Source: Macrosoma leucophasiata
Taxonomy: Eukaryota; Arthropoda; Insecta; Lepidoptera; Hedylidae
Assembly (NCBI GenBank): GCA_036365455.1
Contig: JAWQUS010000003.1
Span: 3,988,001-4,052,000, forward strand
Direction of reading: 5' to 3'
Length of the DNA stretch: 64,000 nucleotides
Shown here: positions 21,046 through 31,997 of the stretch, piece by piece
Numbering within the stretch: position 1 is the first letter of the stretch
Layout: the number at the start of each line of letters is the position of its first letter
Made by a program: the position numbers and the translations under genes
The notes under the pieces: generated by a model
Told to the model about the DNA's origin: nothing
Seen by the model: the letters and a program-made list of their open reading frames with translations, nothing else
The model's database searches: none

Positions 21046-21471
21046 GTCGCATTACTTAAACTACTTGCCGCTTAATTATAGTGTTTAACACTATTACGTA
21101 GGTGGTAATGCCAGCATAGAGGCATAATACCTTAGGCCTCAGGAGTGGCAACGCATCTACATCCATATCTGGAGATCTCTGGTTTCATGTGGATGTTTAT
21201 AGGTTACAGTATTATTTACCGTCAATGTTAGCTGTATGCTTGTTTGCCACTTTATGGCATAAAAAAGCACCTAATCTACCTGCTGTTAAATGGTAATGTA
21301 TGGCCCCGTAATAACCATCACAGAGACATAACAACGTAGGTTGCAGAGTGGCAATGCATCTGCATTTTGAGCTATGGTTTTTTGATGATATCTATAGGTT
21401 GCAGTCATCAATTAACAACTTTGTGACCTGCATGCTTGTTTGCCACCTTCATCACATTAAGATAAAAAAAA
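21046..21471 (+). mobile_element. Two SINE-A copies head-to-tail, diverged
   Basis: Copy one runs from GTCGCATTACTTAAACTACT to TTTGCCACTTTATGGC (about 21046-21266). Copy two runs from CACCTAATCTACCTGCTG to TTTGCCACCTTCATCACATT (about 21267-21471). Both lack the 5' end; the second is more worn. Confidence 0.75.
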
Positions 21472-21613
21472 ATTACAGGCTCTCCACCGTCCAATTATTG
21501 TGTCGGCGAAAAAATTGTTACTGTAAATAGATGTAGACAAATGTATCTCTCTTTTTGGAATAAAAAGATGAGTTTAATAATAAAACAAATTTGATGCAGG
21601 TATATTTGATATC

Positions 21614-21896
21614 GTTCTTATATTATTTCGCATTAACACATGCTTGTAAAATATATTTTATTTTAAAGAAAAATGAAAAGAAAAATTTGACTTCAGGCGA
21701 GACTCGAAATCGCGGCCTACTGGGAATCTAGTCCAGCCGCTCTTCCAATTGAGCTACTGAAGTCCTGCCCGATTTGTCAAATCTTTCCTTCACATTTATT
21801 GCATTGCTTTATGGTAGCAGTAGCGCCATCTATTGGCAATATCTACTGGCAATAGATGGCGCTACTGCTTTCTTTCCATTTTTCTTTAAAATAAAA
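21614..21896 (-). mobile_element. SINE-C with inverted end
   Basis: The antisense unit (TATTATTTCGCATTAACAC, tRNA-like core, TGGTAGCAGTAGCGCCATC) is followed by an inverted piece (AATAGATGGCGCTACTGC at about 21851, then TTTCTTTCCATTTTTCTTTA). TATATTTGATATC lies on both sides (21601-21613 and 21897-21909), a likely target-site duplication. Confidence 0.85.
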
Positions 21897-21954
21897 TATA
21901 TTTGATATCTTATGGCTCATTATTGAAACGTCACTTAAATCATGATGACAAAGA

Positions 21955-22217
21955 ATTACTCTTTTCTTTTCTTTTTACTCTTTGTTGTCAGTTTGTAAAG
22001 GGGAAATGAGACATTCTACTGATATACTTTTTACATTAGTTTATTACATTTAGTTTTATCTTAGTGATATTCTTGACTTTACATATATTTTTTTTATATT
22101 GTTTGACATGTATATCAATTGTTGTTCACTTTAATGATTATGTTTGTTTTTTGACGTGTCATAAGAGGTGCCTGTCACCCTTAATGAATAAATGAGTTTC
22201 TGATTCTGATTCTGATC
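21955..22217 (+). mobile_element. LINE 3' UTR with TGATTC tail
   Basis: Ends AATGAATAAATGAGTTTCTG followed by ATTCTGATTCTGATC. This is a common LINE end; no coding part remains. Confidence 0.6.
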
Positions 22218-22227
22218 TAAGTGGGAC

Positions 22228-22300
22228 TCATAAGTCGGGGATCAAACCCGCGACCCTTTGAATCAAACGGTCATCTCACACTATGCTTGTGTAAGTGATG
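22228..22300 (-). mobile_element. SINE-E head fragment
   Basis: GGGATCAAACCCGCGACC and GAATCAAACGGTCATC match the tRNA-like head of 17300-17565. Confidence 0.6.
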
Positions 22301-22406
22301 TGTTGGATGTAAAAGATAATATTTCGTGTGACAGTCTTACAAAAATCTGCTACTGAAGTCACATTTCAAGGTCAAGACACAAAATAAGAAAGCATCACTC
22401 AAATTA

Positions 22407-23320
22407 TTATAATAAAACAAAACTCAGCACACCTCTATAAATCAATAGCGGACGATATGAAAAGATCTCGCATGCTCCTTTATCAAAATTGAGTTTTCAA
22501 CTATTCGACCTCAAAACGTCTGCCCAACTTATTTCATTTAACCTCTCCTAGGGCTTGCATTCATTAGACGTTGCGTCAAATTAAAAAGGTGTTGATGATG
22601 ATGATGACGTTGGTTGATTGATTATTTACTAGGTTAATGGATACTAGGAATTTAAAGCCTAAAATAATGAGGTGGCTGCTTTTATACGCATGTAGAGAGT
22701 TTGGCGGGATACAAGTGTTCTTTGGTATTGTGTGTGTGTGTTTGTGTGTGTGCGTGTGTGTGTTTCAGTGTATGTGTTGGTTTAGTACGTGTGTGTGCTT
22801 GTTGTTGTGAAAATGTAAGTGTGAATTTGTGCAAGATTAAATTTATTTTTGATGTGAAAGTGTAATATATACTGGATATATACTGGATCTCATATTTAAT
22901 AGACTATTGAAGAAGCAAATTAAGAAAGATTCACCAAAAGAAAAATACTATTATACTAAACTCAGCACTCCTTTACAAATTTAAAGCGAATGATAAAATA
23001 TGAAAAGATCTCGCATGCTCCTTTATCATTCAAAATTGAGTTTTCAACTATTCGACCTCAAAACGTCGGCCCAACTTATTTCATTTAACCTCTTCTAGGG
23101 CTTGCTTTCATTACACGTTGCGTCAATTTAAATAGGTGTTCAATTTAAACTAAGGCTAGGTGCCTTCGTTGATTTATTCTATATTAGGTTATAAGGTGAA
23201 TCGACACTAGGAATTTAGAGCTTAAAGTAATAAAATAGGATGCGTGGAAATAATTTGCGGATTTTGGAGGGATGTGTGTGTGTTTGTGTGTGCGTGTGCG
23301 TGTGCGTGTGTGTGCGTCCA
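22407..23320 (+). repeat. Old tandem duplication of about 545 bp
   Basis: 22407-22770 and 22950-23320 share in order GAAAAGATCTCGCATGCTCC, GAGTTTTCAACTATTCGACC, CCCAACTTATTTCATTTAAC, GGGCTTGC(A/T)TTCATTA, ACTAGGAATTTA and a final GT-rich tract. Both copies end in (GT)n, suggesting the microsatellite was part of the unit. Noncoding. Confidence 0.85.
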
Positions 23321-23329
23321 TATCGGGTC

Positions 23330-23433
23330 AGCCTTTTATTTATTTATTTATTTATTTATTCTTTTTTGCACAAAAGGCGGACTTAATGCCTCAAGGCATT
23401 ATCTGCCATTCAACCATTGGGTAGTATTGAAAG
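23330..23433 (-). repeat. ATTT-tailed repeat fragment
   Basis: (ATTT)n followed by GCACAAAAGGCGGACTTAAT and CATTATCTGCCATTCAACC. The same order occurs at 50598-50690. Probably the 3' end of a LINE or SINE in antisense. Confidence 0.55.
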
Positions 23434-23434
23434 G

Positions 23435-24600
23435 CAACGAAAGGGTGCAGAAACATGATAAAATGATCGATATAAATTGAAAAAAAAGGGAAGAAACTTA
23501 ATTAAATTACTCATAAGAGTAGCAGAACCTACTAAAAATAAACATAAATGCTAATTGTTTTATATTATTTCGCATTAACACATGCTTGTGAAATATATAT
23601 TTTTATTTTTAAAGAAAAATGGAAAGAAAAATTTGACTTCAGGCGAGACTCGAACTCGCGACCTACTGGGAATCTAGTCCAGCCGCTCTTCCAATTGAGC
23701 TACTGAATGGGGCTCCACCAATCAAGCACGATGAATGATATTGAAGTGCTTGACAGCATGCAATTTACTACAATCCATAACTATATAGATATCCAATAAT
23801 CTAAAACGGATTGTATTTGTATTGGCAGTGATTGTGGGATGGACAATAATACGTATTGGATATAATTTCACGTGAAATTGAACGTTGGACACTGATTACA
23901 TTTGCATTTAATTGGAGTTGCGAATTATCTGTGTTTTCATTTTCATTGTTATAGTTGTGTGGAAACGTGAGTTGACTATGTTCATTCATAATTATTATTG
24001 TATTGTGATGTAGGTACATGGTGGATTGCATTTGCTTCCTAAATTATTATTTACTTTCAGTAAATAAAATTATCGTATTATAAGGCAATATTGCCTTTTG
24101 TCATTTTACTCTCATTCGCGCAAAACATCCATCCAACCAACAGCATATTATTAAGGTCAATGTCAACAGCTTTGGCAACGAAAGGGTGCAGAAATATGAT
24201 AAAATGATCGATTTAAATTGAAAAAGGGGAAAAAACATAAATAAATTACTCATAAGAGTAGCAGAACCTACTAAAAATAAACATAAATGCTAATATATAG
24301 TATAAATAAATACGATACATATTGAATATAATAAATAAACAATAAAAAAGATATATGTAAATTATAATGCAAACGTATAAATAAATTTTAAAATAAAAAT
24401 ATATAAATATGAATATCAGATATGTATAGATATGAAATAGTAAGTATTATTCGCCATGATCTATGAAATAAATTATTATTTACTTTCAGTAAATAAAATT
24501 ATCGTATTATAAGGCAATTGCCTTTTGTCATTTTACTCTCATTCGCACAAAACATCCATCCAACCAACAGTATATTATTAAGGTCAATGTCAACAGCTTT
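23435..24600 (+). repeat. Interleaved local duplications
   Basis: Block A (GGCAACGAAAGGGTGCAGAA..ATAAACATAAATGCTAAT) is at 23435-23555 and 24172-24295. Block B (ATTATTTACTTTCAGTAAAT..GGTCAATGTCAACAGCTTT) is at 24040-24172 and 24468-24600. The order A-x-B-A-y-B implies duplication of an A-to-B segment followed by unequal insertion; a SINE-C lies in the first spacer. Confidence 0.85.
23562..23706 (-). mobile_element. SINE-C fragment (tail and tRNA-like core)
   Basis: TATTATTTCGCATTAACACA through CAATTGAGCTACTGAA; the leader after the tRNA core is missing. It is inserted just after ATAAACATAAATGCTAAT of block A. Confidence 0.9.
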
Positions 24601-25020
24601 AATAAAATTTGATACCTACCTACATTAACTTTAAAAAAAATTGCTTCACCAAATTACATTTAAGAATAATTTTGATACTGACATTCGATAAAAGTCAGTG
24701 TATGTTTGCATCCATTCAATATAATAATATAAACTTTCGTTCTTGAAAATAAATAAAACTCAAGCTCAAAAATTTATTTAATCACGAGGGAATATTAGAA
24801 TTTGCTTGTGATAGATCAAATTTCAAAATATAAAATTAAAGCTAAAAACAAACGATACGTTGATTAATATGTCAAAGTAAACAAAAATAAAAAAAATAAT
24901 GGTCCAAAAGTACTTAATAATAAAAATAGGTATCAACAGAATGTCTTATACTCTCTTTTACAAATGGCAAGACAAAAGATTCGAAAGATAAAAGCTAAAT
25001 AAAAGAATATGGGACATTCT
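24601..25020. other. No recognised feature
   Basis: AT-rich sequence upstream (in the plus direction) of the candidate exon; it would be intron of that gene if the gene is real. Confidence 0.5.
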
Positions 25021-25123
25021 TTGTCATTCACTGGCAGAGTTCCAAAGCCCACATTACTGAGAAAAAACCTGCTAAAACAAAACTCAGTAGGGTCTTTTCA
25101 AAATATGAATTAATAAAATTTAC

Positions 25124-25312
25124 CTGATAATTAGTCTGCACCACGACTGCCCTAAAAACTATGGAAGCATCCTGTACGCGCGTCTCTAGCGGCCTCTCAC
25201 CAAACTTTGGACACTGACTGTCACAAACTATAGTCTGACACAAGAACAAAACAACAACGAACAAATCTTTATTAGAAATGCCCTCGGCGGGGCATCGTTT
25301 GTTTGATGCCAT
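25124..25312 (-). CDS. Candidate first coding exon of a secreted protein
   Basis: On the minus strand an ATG at 25312 sits in good context (A at -3, G at +4) and opens 63 codons. Residues 17-31 form a hydrophobic core (DLFVVVLFLCQTIVC) preceded by charged residues, as in a signal peptide, followed by CDSQCPKFGERPLETRVQD and ASIVFRAVVV. The frame runs into CAG|GTAAAT, a good splice donor, after Q63 (exon end 25124, phase 0). A pyrimidine-rich TTTGTTTCAG just upstream (25423-25414) could be the acceptor, giving an exon of 25124-25413 with 5' UTR. The frame also stays open upstream to an ATG at 25429, but that start lies beyond the acceptor. The pattern C-P..(R)..LE.R...AS(I/V)VF resembles the start of the agrin NtA (TIMP-like) domain; this is a weak inference from memory. 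No second exon is recognisable in the window. Confidence 0.45.
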
Positions 25313-25639
25313 TCTCGCCTCTATATCTACTACGTTATATGTGCGATTGGCGCGTCCATTGCTGGCGTTTCGCTCGTCTCTTCTTCTGTCGTTTTCTGCT
25401 TTGCATTTTTTATCTGAAACAAATGACATTTTATTATTAGCGTTGTCGTCATCTAATTGGGGCTTATGCCCTAGGTTACGAATGAAGGATTAATTTATAT
25501 TTCTGTGGAAATGGTATTGAAACATTCTTGCAATATAGAACAGACTTTAAATCGGCAAATTTCTTTGTAACATTACTTCAATCTGGATTGTTGATCGAAG
25601 GATTTGTTTTTTTTTAAATGTATTATTTACATACTGTAA

Positions 25640-26076
25640 AAATCCAAGACGTCAAAATCTATTAGAACTATCTATAGGAGATATGGATATATACAGAAAG
25701 GGACCACATTATAAAGCTGTAAAATTATATATTAGTATTCCAAATAATTTGAAAACTGTAACCAATGGTAAGCAATTCCTTAAGAAACTTAAGTCCTTTT
25801 TAATAATATATAATTTTTCACTATCTAACGCTGTGACATATAATGCCATTAATCAAGAATGTATTAAATACCTACAAATGACAATATTATGTACCTATAT
25901 TGATAAATTAATATGACTACAAGACGAATCACTCTGTACTCCATATTGCGATGTCCTATAGAAAGGTCCCATATACCTACTTAACTACCTACTGAAGTTG
26001 ATGTAAGTGCTAAATGTATAAGACCTGTAATGTAATGTATATGTACATGTTGGCAATAAATAAATTGAATTGAGGA
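25640..26076 (+). pseudogene. LINE C-terminus and 3' UTR
   Basis: Codons give DMDIYRKGPHYKAVKLYISI, PNNLKTVTNGKQFLKKLKSF, the usual last residues of CR1/Jockey-type ORFs (..A(V/I)KL(Y/W)N.LP..). The UTR ends GGCAATAAATAAATTGAATT, with AATAAA and a TTGAA-type tail. No RT part is present. Confidence 0.75.
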
Positions 26077-26097
26077 TCAGTTAAGAAATATCAAAAG

Positions 26098-26292
26098 ATG
26101 TATGTATGTTTTTTTCACGCCAAGTCCTTTACGGCCTGACACACTTCCCTGGTTACTAATACATTCATCATTCTCTTCATACATGCACGCCGATTCCTAA
26201 GATTCACCCCACCCTCAGACAGTACTCGACCTATTTGATCAAGGTAGGTCATTCTTGATGTTCCTAGGCCGCTACAACCTTTGAAAAAACGG
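26098..26292 (-). mobile_element. ATAC-tailed LINE 3' end
   Basis: Antisense: TTCACGCCAAGTCC (26114), CATTCATCATTCTCTTCAT, GCACGCCGATTCCTAAGATT, ACCTATTTGATCAAGGTAGG. Same family as 35652-35887. Confidence 0.8.
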
Positions 26293-26347
26293 TAGATACA
26301 AGGTAAAACGACATCATAGGTATTTTGTGATGTGATGTTGTGATAGT

Positions 26348-28251
26348 ATGTGTGGTGATTATGGTCATAGAGCTGTTATTGATAAACTGTACGCAGACAT
26401 TGAACATGCTTTGTGTGAAGCGGCTTTATTAAACAGACATAATAACAATAGGCATCGCAAAAAGAATGTTATAGGTTGGAACAAACATGTGGCCGATGCT
26501 CACCGGGAAGCTAAACATAAGTTTTTGTTGTGGGCGTTTTATGGAAACCTTGTTCTGGTAGCATTTATGATGATATGTGCAAGGCTAGGAAAACGTTTAA
26601 ATCGCGGTTAAAATGGTGCCAAGACCATGAAGCCCAAATAAAGATGGATATTTTGGCTTCACTTCACTCTAAGCACGACTTTCGTGGTTTTTGGAAACAC
26701 ACCAATGAATTGCAAGCTAGACCGGGAGTTCCTGTGAGCATTGGTGGTGTAAGTGAGCCAAGAAAGATAGCGAATCTGTTTAGGCAACATTTTTATGTAC
26801 AACCTCCTTTGGGGCCTTCGCTGTCTGGACTCGATGTAACGACCGGCATGTCATTAGGAATAAAGTTTATGTCCAATGAGATCGCACAGACTATGAAATC
26901 TATGACTGAGGGGAAATCTCCTGGACATGACGGGCTTAGCATCGAGCATCTGCGCTATGGTCAGCATGTGCCTAGAGTTCTCACATTATTGTACAGTTTT
27001 TGTATGAGCCATAGTTACATACCGAGTGAGATGATGCGAACAGTAGTTGTACCTATTGTTAAAAATAAGACTGGTGACCTCGCAGACCGTTCTAACCATA
27101 GGCCCATTTCACTGGCTACTGTGATCTCCAAAGTGTTCGATGGTTTGCTTAATGCACGATTAAATAAATTTATAACTTTGCACGATAACCAATTTGGCTT
27201 CCGACGGGGTTTATCAACAGAGAGTGCAGTGTTGTGTGTTAAGCATGCCATCACGTACTACACAGAGCGTGCAACCCCAATTTATGCATGCTTCTTGGAC
27301 CTATCTCGGGCATTTGATCTGGTGTCCTATGATGTGTTATGGAAAAAACTGGAGAAATACACATTGCCAAAGGAAATGACTAACATATTTAAATTTTGGT
27401 ACGCAAACCAGATCAATTGTGTACGTTGGTCAGGAGCTGTTTCTTGTCCGTATAAGTTGGAGTGCGGTGTGAGGCAGGGTGGATTAAGTTCTCCAACGCT
27501 CTTCAACATATACTTAAACGATTTGATAGACGAGCTCAGCAGCACCAGGGTCGGTTGTCACATAGATGGTATCTGTGTGAATAATATCAGTTATGCAGAT
27601 GACATGGTGCTGCTGAATGCGTCTGTCTGTGGGTTGCAAAAACTGGTAACCATATGTGAGGGCTATGCTCATATAAATGGTCTCAGATATAATGTTAAAA
27701 AATCTGAGATCATGATCTTTGAGGCGGGAGGAAAGAAACCCGAGTATGTACCACCAGTATGCATTAATAATACGCCATTACTTAGGGTACAAAAGTTTAA
27801 GTATCTCGGTCATATACTTACTCCAGACCTCAATGACGATGCCGATATTGAGCGAGAACGTAGGGCGTTGTCGGTAAGAGCGAACATGCTGGCTCGCAGG
27901 TTTGCACGCTGCTCACTAAATGTGAAAATTGCTCTCTTTAGAGCCTATTGTTCAACTTTTTGTACTTGCAGCCTGTGGGCTAGATATACTCAAAGATCGT
28001 ATAACGCCCTACGTATTCAATACAACAACGCTTTCCGGGTACTAGTTGGGCTGCCCCGTTTCTGTAGTGCATCAAGTATGTTTGCAGATGCGCATGTAAA
28101 TTGCTTTTACGCAACTATGCGTAAAAGATGCGCTTCCCTGGTGTGCAGAGTGCGGGCCAGCCCAAAGAGTATCTTAAATATGATCGCAAGTAGACTGGAT
28201 TGCATGCATGTTAACCACTGCAGTGCCTTATCGCATGGGTTGAGCCGGTAG
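26348..28251 (+). pseudogene. Reverse transcriptase ORF with one frameshift
   Basis: The first frame (26348-26611) ends in RKNVIGWNKHVADAHREAKH and continues in another frame from about 26540 (WKPCSGSIYDDMCKARKTF), so a single-base shift separates them. From 26530 the ORF runs 573 codons without interruption: KSPGHDGLSIEHL (about residue 128), NHRPISLATVISKVFDG, NQFGFRRGLSTESAV, CFLDLSRAFDLV (first catalytic Asp), GVRQGGLSSPTLFNIYLNDL, YADDMVLL (residues 355-358 are YADD), and FKYLGHIL. The C-terminal region has several Cys residues but I see no RNase H. The active site looks intact. Loss of the 5' end and the frameshift make the copy non-autonomous. Confidence 0.9.
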
Positions 28252-28342
28252 TGTGCCGCTGATGTTAAAACTTAAGTCTTTTTATACGTAGCAGAATTTT
28301 AAGTTAATTATGAGTTAAAAAGTTTTTATAGTTTATATTATA

Positions 28343-28706
28343 CTAGCTGTTGCCCGCGACTTCGCCCGCGTGGATGTCGTTTTATAATCCTGAATTTTCT
28401 TTGCTATAAACCTCAAGGAGCCCGAGACCTTTCCAACGAATGCAAAACCGTGAAAATCGGTTCGTGCGTTCTGGAGTTATAGCGTCAGGAAGGAAAACCC
28501 GACTTATTTTTATACAATACTAGCTGTTGCCCGCAGCTTCGCCCGCGTGGATCTCGTTTTATAAATATTTTTTCCTGAATTTTCTTTGCTATAAACCTCA
28601 CGGAGCCCGAGACCTTTCCAACGAATGCAAAACCGTGGCAATCGGTTCGTGCGTTCTAGAGTTATAGCGTCAGGAAGGAAAACCCGACTTATTTTTATAT
28701 AGTAGA
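28343..28706 (+). mobile_element. Dimer of the CTAGCTGTTGCCCGCG element
   Basis: Two near-identical units start CTAGCTGTTGCCCGCGACTT (28343) and CTAGCTGTTGCCCGCAGCTT (28520), a period of 177 bp, and both end GGAAAACCCGACTTATTTTT. The direct repeat TTATATTATA (28333-28342 and 28707-28716) flanks the dimer, so it probably inserted as a dimer into the LINE 3' UTR. The motif is one of the commonest in Lepidoptera and has been linked to Helitron-like elements; that link is from memory. Confidence 0.85.
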
Positions 28707-28775
28707 TTATATTATATTGAGTCCTGGTCACTTGAATAAATGATGATGATTATTATTATTATCATTAAAACAGCT

Positions 28776-29600
28776 TAGAAATAATTGTCTAAAGAACATA
28801 AAGAACTTTGACATTTAAAATATTGTTTTTTTTCCTAACAACAATAGAAGCACTCCATACTAAATTTCAATTTCAAACTCAAAAATTCCGGACAGTTAAA
28901 AATATTGAAAATATAACTATATACATATATAATGTAGGTAAATTAAAATATAAATAAGGTACCAGGAAATATTTTTCTGTTTACTAGATAATAATTATTT
29001 CAAAGCTATTTTACCGTTTTATTTTTTTTGTACTCGTCATACCCTGGTCCATTGAAGTCTATATTATTAGCACAGTCTAAAGAAAACGAACGTGTAATTA
29101 CCTACAGTCATCCAACGAACGTGTAATGTCAGAGCAATCGTGCGGGGCGCGCGACGCGAGGGACGGAGGGGGCGGTACCAAGTAGCCCATACAAAAACTG
29201 TCATCTACTTGCGAGATTTAAAATTTCTGGAATTTCCTTTTTTACTAAGTTTTTGGAAAGATGATATTGAAATATTCGATATCATATTCACTGTTAATAT
29301 TTTATTCTAATTTTCATTTATTTATAATGTCTGTTATATTTTACACTTTATGTACATACTTACTTCACAAAACGATTATTTTTTTAAAGAAAACTCTAAA
29401 TATTTTTTTTGTTTGTATGTATTTGATATTCGGATTCGGATCAGATTCGGATATTGGACGGAGTTAAAAGGGTATGGATGAATATTAGGATCAGTACATT
29501 ATAATTGTTAGAATTCCGGCGTACTGATAGACGGCCCAACTGGAATACTGGTAGATTGATGATAGACTGGTAAATTTTTGATAGGTTGAGATATTTATAC
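28776..29600. other. No recognised gene
   Basis: AT-rich apart from a 60-bp GC-rich patch near 29125-29180 (GGGGCGCGCGACGCGAGGGA). The 68-codon frame at 29261-29467 is low-complexity. Confidence 0.5.
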
Positions 29601-29611
29601 TTTGATAGATT

Positions 29612-29785
29612 TTTCTATTTTCTGGAGGCTTCCCAGTACCTCAAAGTTTGGTAAAGTGCCCGGAGATGTCAACAGGCTCGCCGCGTGTTACATGGGCCAA
29701 AACGTGACCGGCGAATCGAGGATGTATGCATAAATCCGATTTACCTCGCCCTACCCCTTAGGGGATTACAGGCGTCATGTTTTTA
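29612..29785 (+). mobile_element. SINE-B body, head missing
   Basis: From TTTTTCTATTTTCTGGAGG through TTACATGGGCCAAAACGTGA to GGGGATTACAGGCGTC. Confidence 0.85.
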
Positions 29786-30327
29786 GGATTTTTATAGTAT
29801 ATGTTTAACGTCATCTGACGCGTTACAAACAACGTAAATTAAAACCAAAAACGTGACAACCTTAATGAATTTGCGTTTTTATGGGTGAAAGCGGCATATT
29901 GCAAAACTTCATAGGCGATAAATTACTGTATGTACTTATACTGTGTTATTAGTATAAGAAACCTGCATGAATTCTGGCAAGGAATAAACCAAGCTGAAAC
30001 ATTTATTGAATGACAACTGCCAAACATTTATAAACATTTATTTATAATCCCAACTCCCTTCACATCAAGCCGTAAACTAAGTAGATATAATAAAAAAAAC
30101 AGTTTTATAACAATGTGTCTGTAAGGCCCAACAGATAGCCGCCTGGGGGGTCGTTCAACAAACGAACGGCGTGGTGAAAGCCTAGGAAAGGAAGGTTGGA
30201 GTCAAATTCTTAGATATTGACTTTTGTTTCTGAATGTTTTATGATTCCGTTAATCTTACTGCGCTGGATACGTGAACTATTATTTTATTAATATTTTTTC
30301 CAATTATAAAATTATTTAATATTATAA

Positions 30328-30540
30328 GCGCGCATGACCCCGCTAGTGTAGATTGTAAGCGATGTACTCAGTTAAGCGATACGGGCGCGATCCAGTGTGT
30401 GACGCGTGACCGCTAGTGGCAAATTAAAATGCGCGTTTGTTAAAACTTGTCGATGGCCTTATGAGCGGTTTGAAAACAACCGACAGCAGGTTGGCCACTA
30501 ACCCGTATCTCCAACAACTCGTGCCCAGCACTGGGACGTT
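30328..30540 (+). mobile_element. 5S-like SINE, 3'-truncated and shortened
   Basis: GCGCGCATGACCCCGCTAGT, AGTTAAGCGATACGGGCGCG, GTGACCGCTAGTGGCAAATT, then a deletion to GGCCTTATGAGCGGTTTG and CCACTAACCCGTATCTCC. Confidence 0.8.
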
Positions 30541-30660
30541 TCAAGGGTTAGGGTTATATTAGGCAAGCGTCGGGACGTGGCGACGTGGCGTTGTGGGCAT
30601 TTTTGGGGAAGGCTTTGTCCTGCTGTGGACGTTCTTCAGCTGGAGTGATGATAATTTTTA
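30541..30660 (+). repeat. LINE-like 3' end
   Basis: GGGAAGGCTTTGTCCTGCTG-TGGACG..CTGGAGTGATGATAA is a typical end sequence. A separate CGAAGTCGCGAGGAAAAGCTAG scrap lies at 30755-30776. Confidence 0.5.
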
Positions 30661-30854
30661 CCCTGTACCCTTAATTTTTCTTACCTGGTGGCTGTAACAT
30701 ACAGGATACTTTTCACATTCAGAGGTTCCTTAGAAAAATTTTAAGTACACGCGGACGAAGTCGCGAGGAAAAGCTAGTACATCATATATTATGAATAGTT
30801 AAGGAGCGGGCCTACCACGGCTTAACTGTTCATCGGCATGGAGAGGCTGCGCAC

Positions 30855-31191
30855 ATGTTAACTTCGCTTTATATTAAATTGTATGTGGTAGTGTCCACTG
30901 CAACCCACGAAGAGGCTACACATGAATTGACGTCATTGATGCATGCGCGGCTAGCTCAAATAGGCGGTTACATAGCTGAACGCTATCAACGTGGGTCTAC
31001 GTTTCCACTGGAAGTACACGAATATGGCCCATGTCAATGTACAGCTCGCTTATCTATCCTTGGATTGCAGTGGGACGTGCGTAGTCTCCGTGCGCCGTGC
31101 CACGCCACGCTATACATTATTCGTGGGTCTTCATGTACTTCAGTGGAAAACATTGACCTACGTTGTCAAACATATTAATACACGCAGCTAA
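30855..31191. repeat. Imperfect inverted repeat region
   Basis: CAACGTGGGTCTACGTTTCC (30988) is approximately the reverse complement of sequence around 31145-31165, and ACTGGAAGTACACGAAT pairs with ATTCGTGGGTCTTCATGTACTTC-type sequence near 31119-31143. It is less AT-rich than its flanks. Overlapping frames (107 and 66 codons) match nothing I know. Possibly an eroded MITE. Confidence 0.4.
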
Positions 31192-31229
31192 AATGCGCCG
31201 CGTATCCGTGCACAGCATGCGTCGCGGTG

Positions 31230-31940
31230 GGCCCGCGCCTTTACTACTACCTAATCGTCTCAGTAATGATAATATCATCAATTTACAGATTAAGTTAATG
31301 GCAAGTTAAAAAGGAAGTGTAAGGCAAAAACATTGTAAGTTTGCACAATTTATCAAGCATCTCCTCTTAATCCATCAGATAGAGCCTACTTAAGGCCTAC
31401 ATCGTGTCAGATGAGCCCCTAAACCCCTAAATGGGTATTCGTCTCTACTTAGATAAGGGCGCGTTTGCAAATATACTTAATAATATAATGGATCCGGAAA
31501 AACCCTCCTAAATATGATAACAGCCAGACCCTATGTGAGATATGAAGCCAGAATATCGTATTTCTGGTGAGGGTGTATTTTGTGTGGGCTTTTATACGAT
31601 GCGAAAATTATTTATACACTGTACCTACAGTTTTCTAACTTTTTGTTCGCTGTTCAGCTTGCAACGTATAGGATTTGTTTAGCGTAACTTTTATAAAAAC
31701 AAGCTGTTGCTTCTCACATATGAGTTTTAATATGATGAAGTTCGTCTTTTCAATAATAAATTTAAAAGTGAAACGAAAGCGTCGGGACTTTAAAACCCCA
31801 TCACCTTCTAGTTTTTTTAACTGACTTCAAAAAAAGGAAGATGTTCTCAATTCAAACGAATTCAACGTCTGGATCTTTTTTTTTATGTTTTTTTTTGTTA
31901 TTTGGCTTGACTTTTGTGTATAATACGTACCAAATACAGC
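31230..31940. other. No recognised feature
   Basis: Plain AT-rich sequence with T-runs near 31870-31900. Confidence 0.5.
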
Positions 31941-31997
31941 TTTCTAATACGTATCAAGCATACAGTTCATATTAATCATAAGTATTCGTGTAGTTTA

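Larger units (their letters stand above)
26340..28775 (+). mobile_element. Non-LTR retrotransposon, 5'-truncated, fairly intact
   Basis: Carries a pre-RT region, RT and C-terminal domain, then a 3' UTR ending in an AT(G/T)-rich tail (GATGATGATTATTATTATTA near 28740). The endonuclease is absent. The 3' UTR is interrupted by a dimeric insert at 28343-28706 flanked by TTATATTATA. The linker (WNKHV..HREAK..FLLW..GKP) resembles CR1-group elements of other invertebrates; clade assignment is inference. Confidence 0.85.

Noticed and set aside
29261..29467. 68-residue plus-strand gene
   Set aside because: Low-complexity I/F/Y-rich translation of AT-rich DNA.
30855..31178. 107-residue plus-strand gene
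   Set aside because: It overlaps another frame, matches nothing known, and lies in an imperfect inverted repeat.
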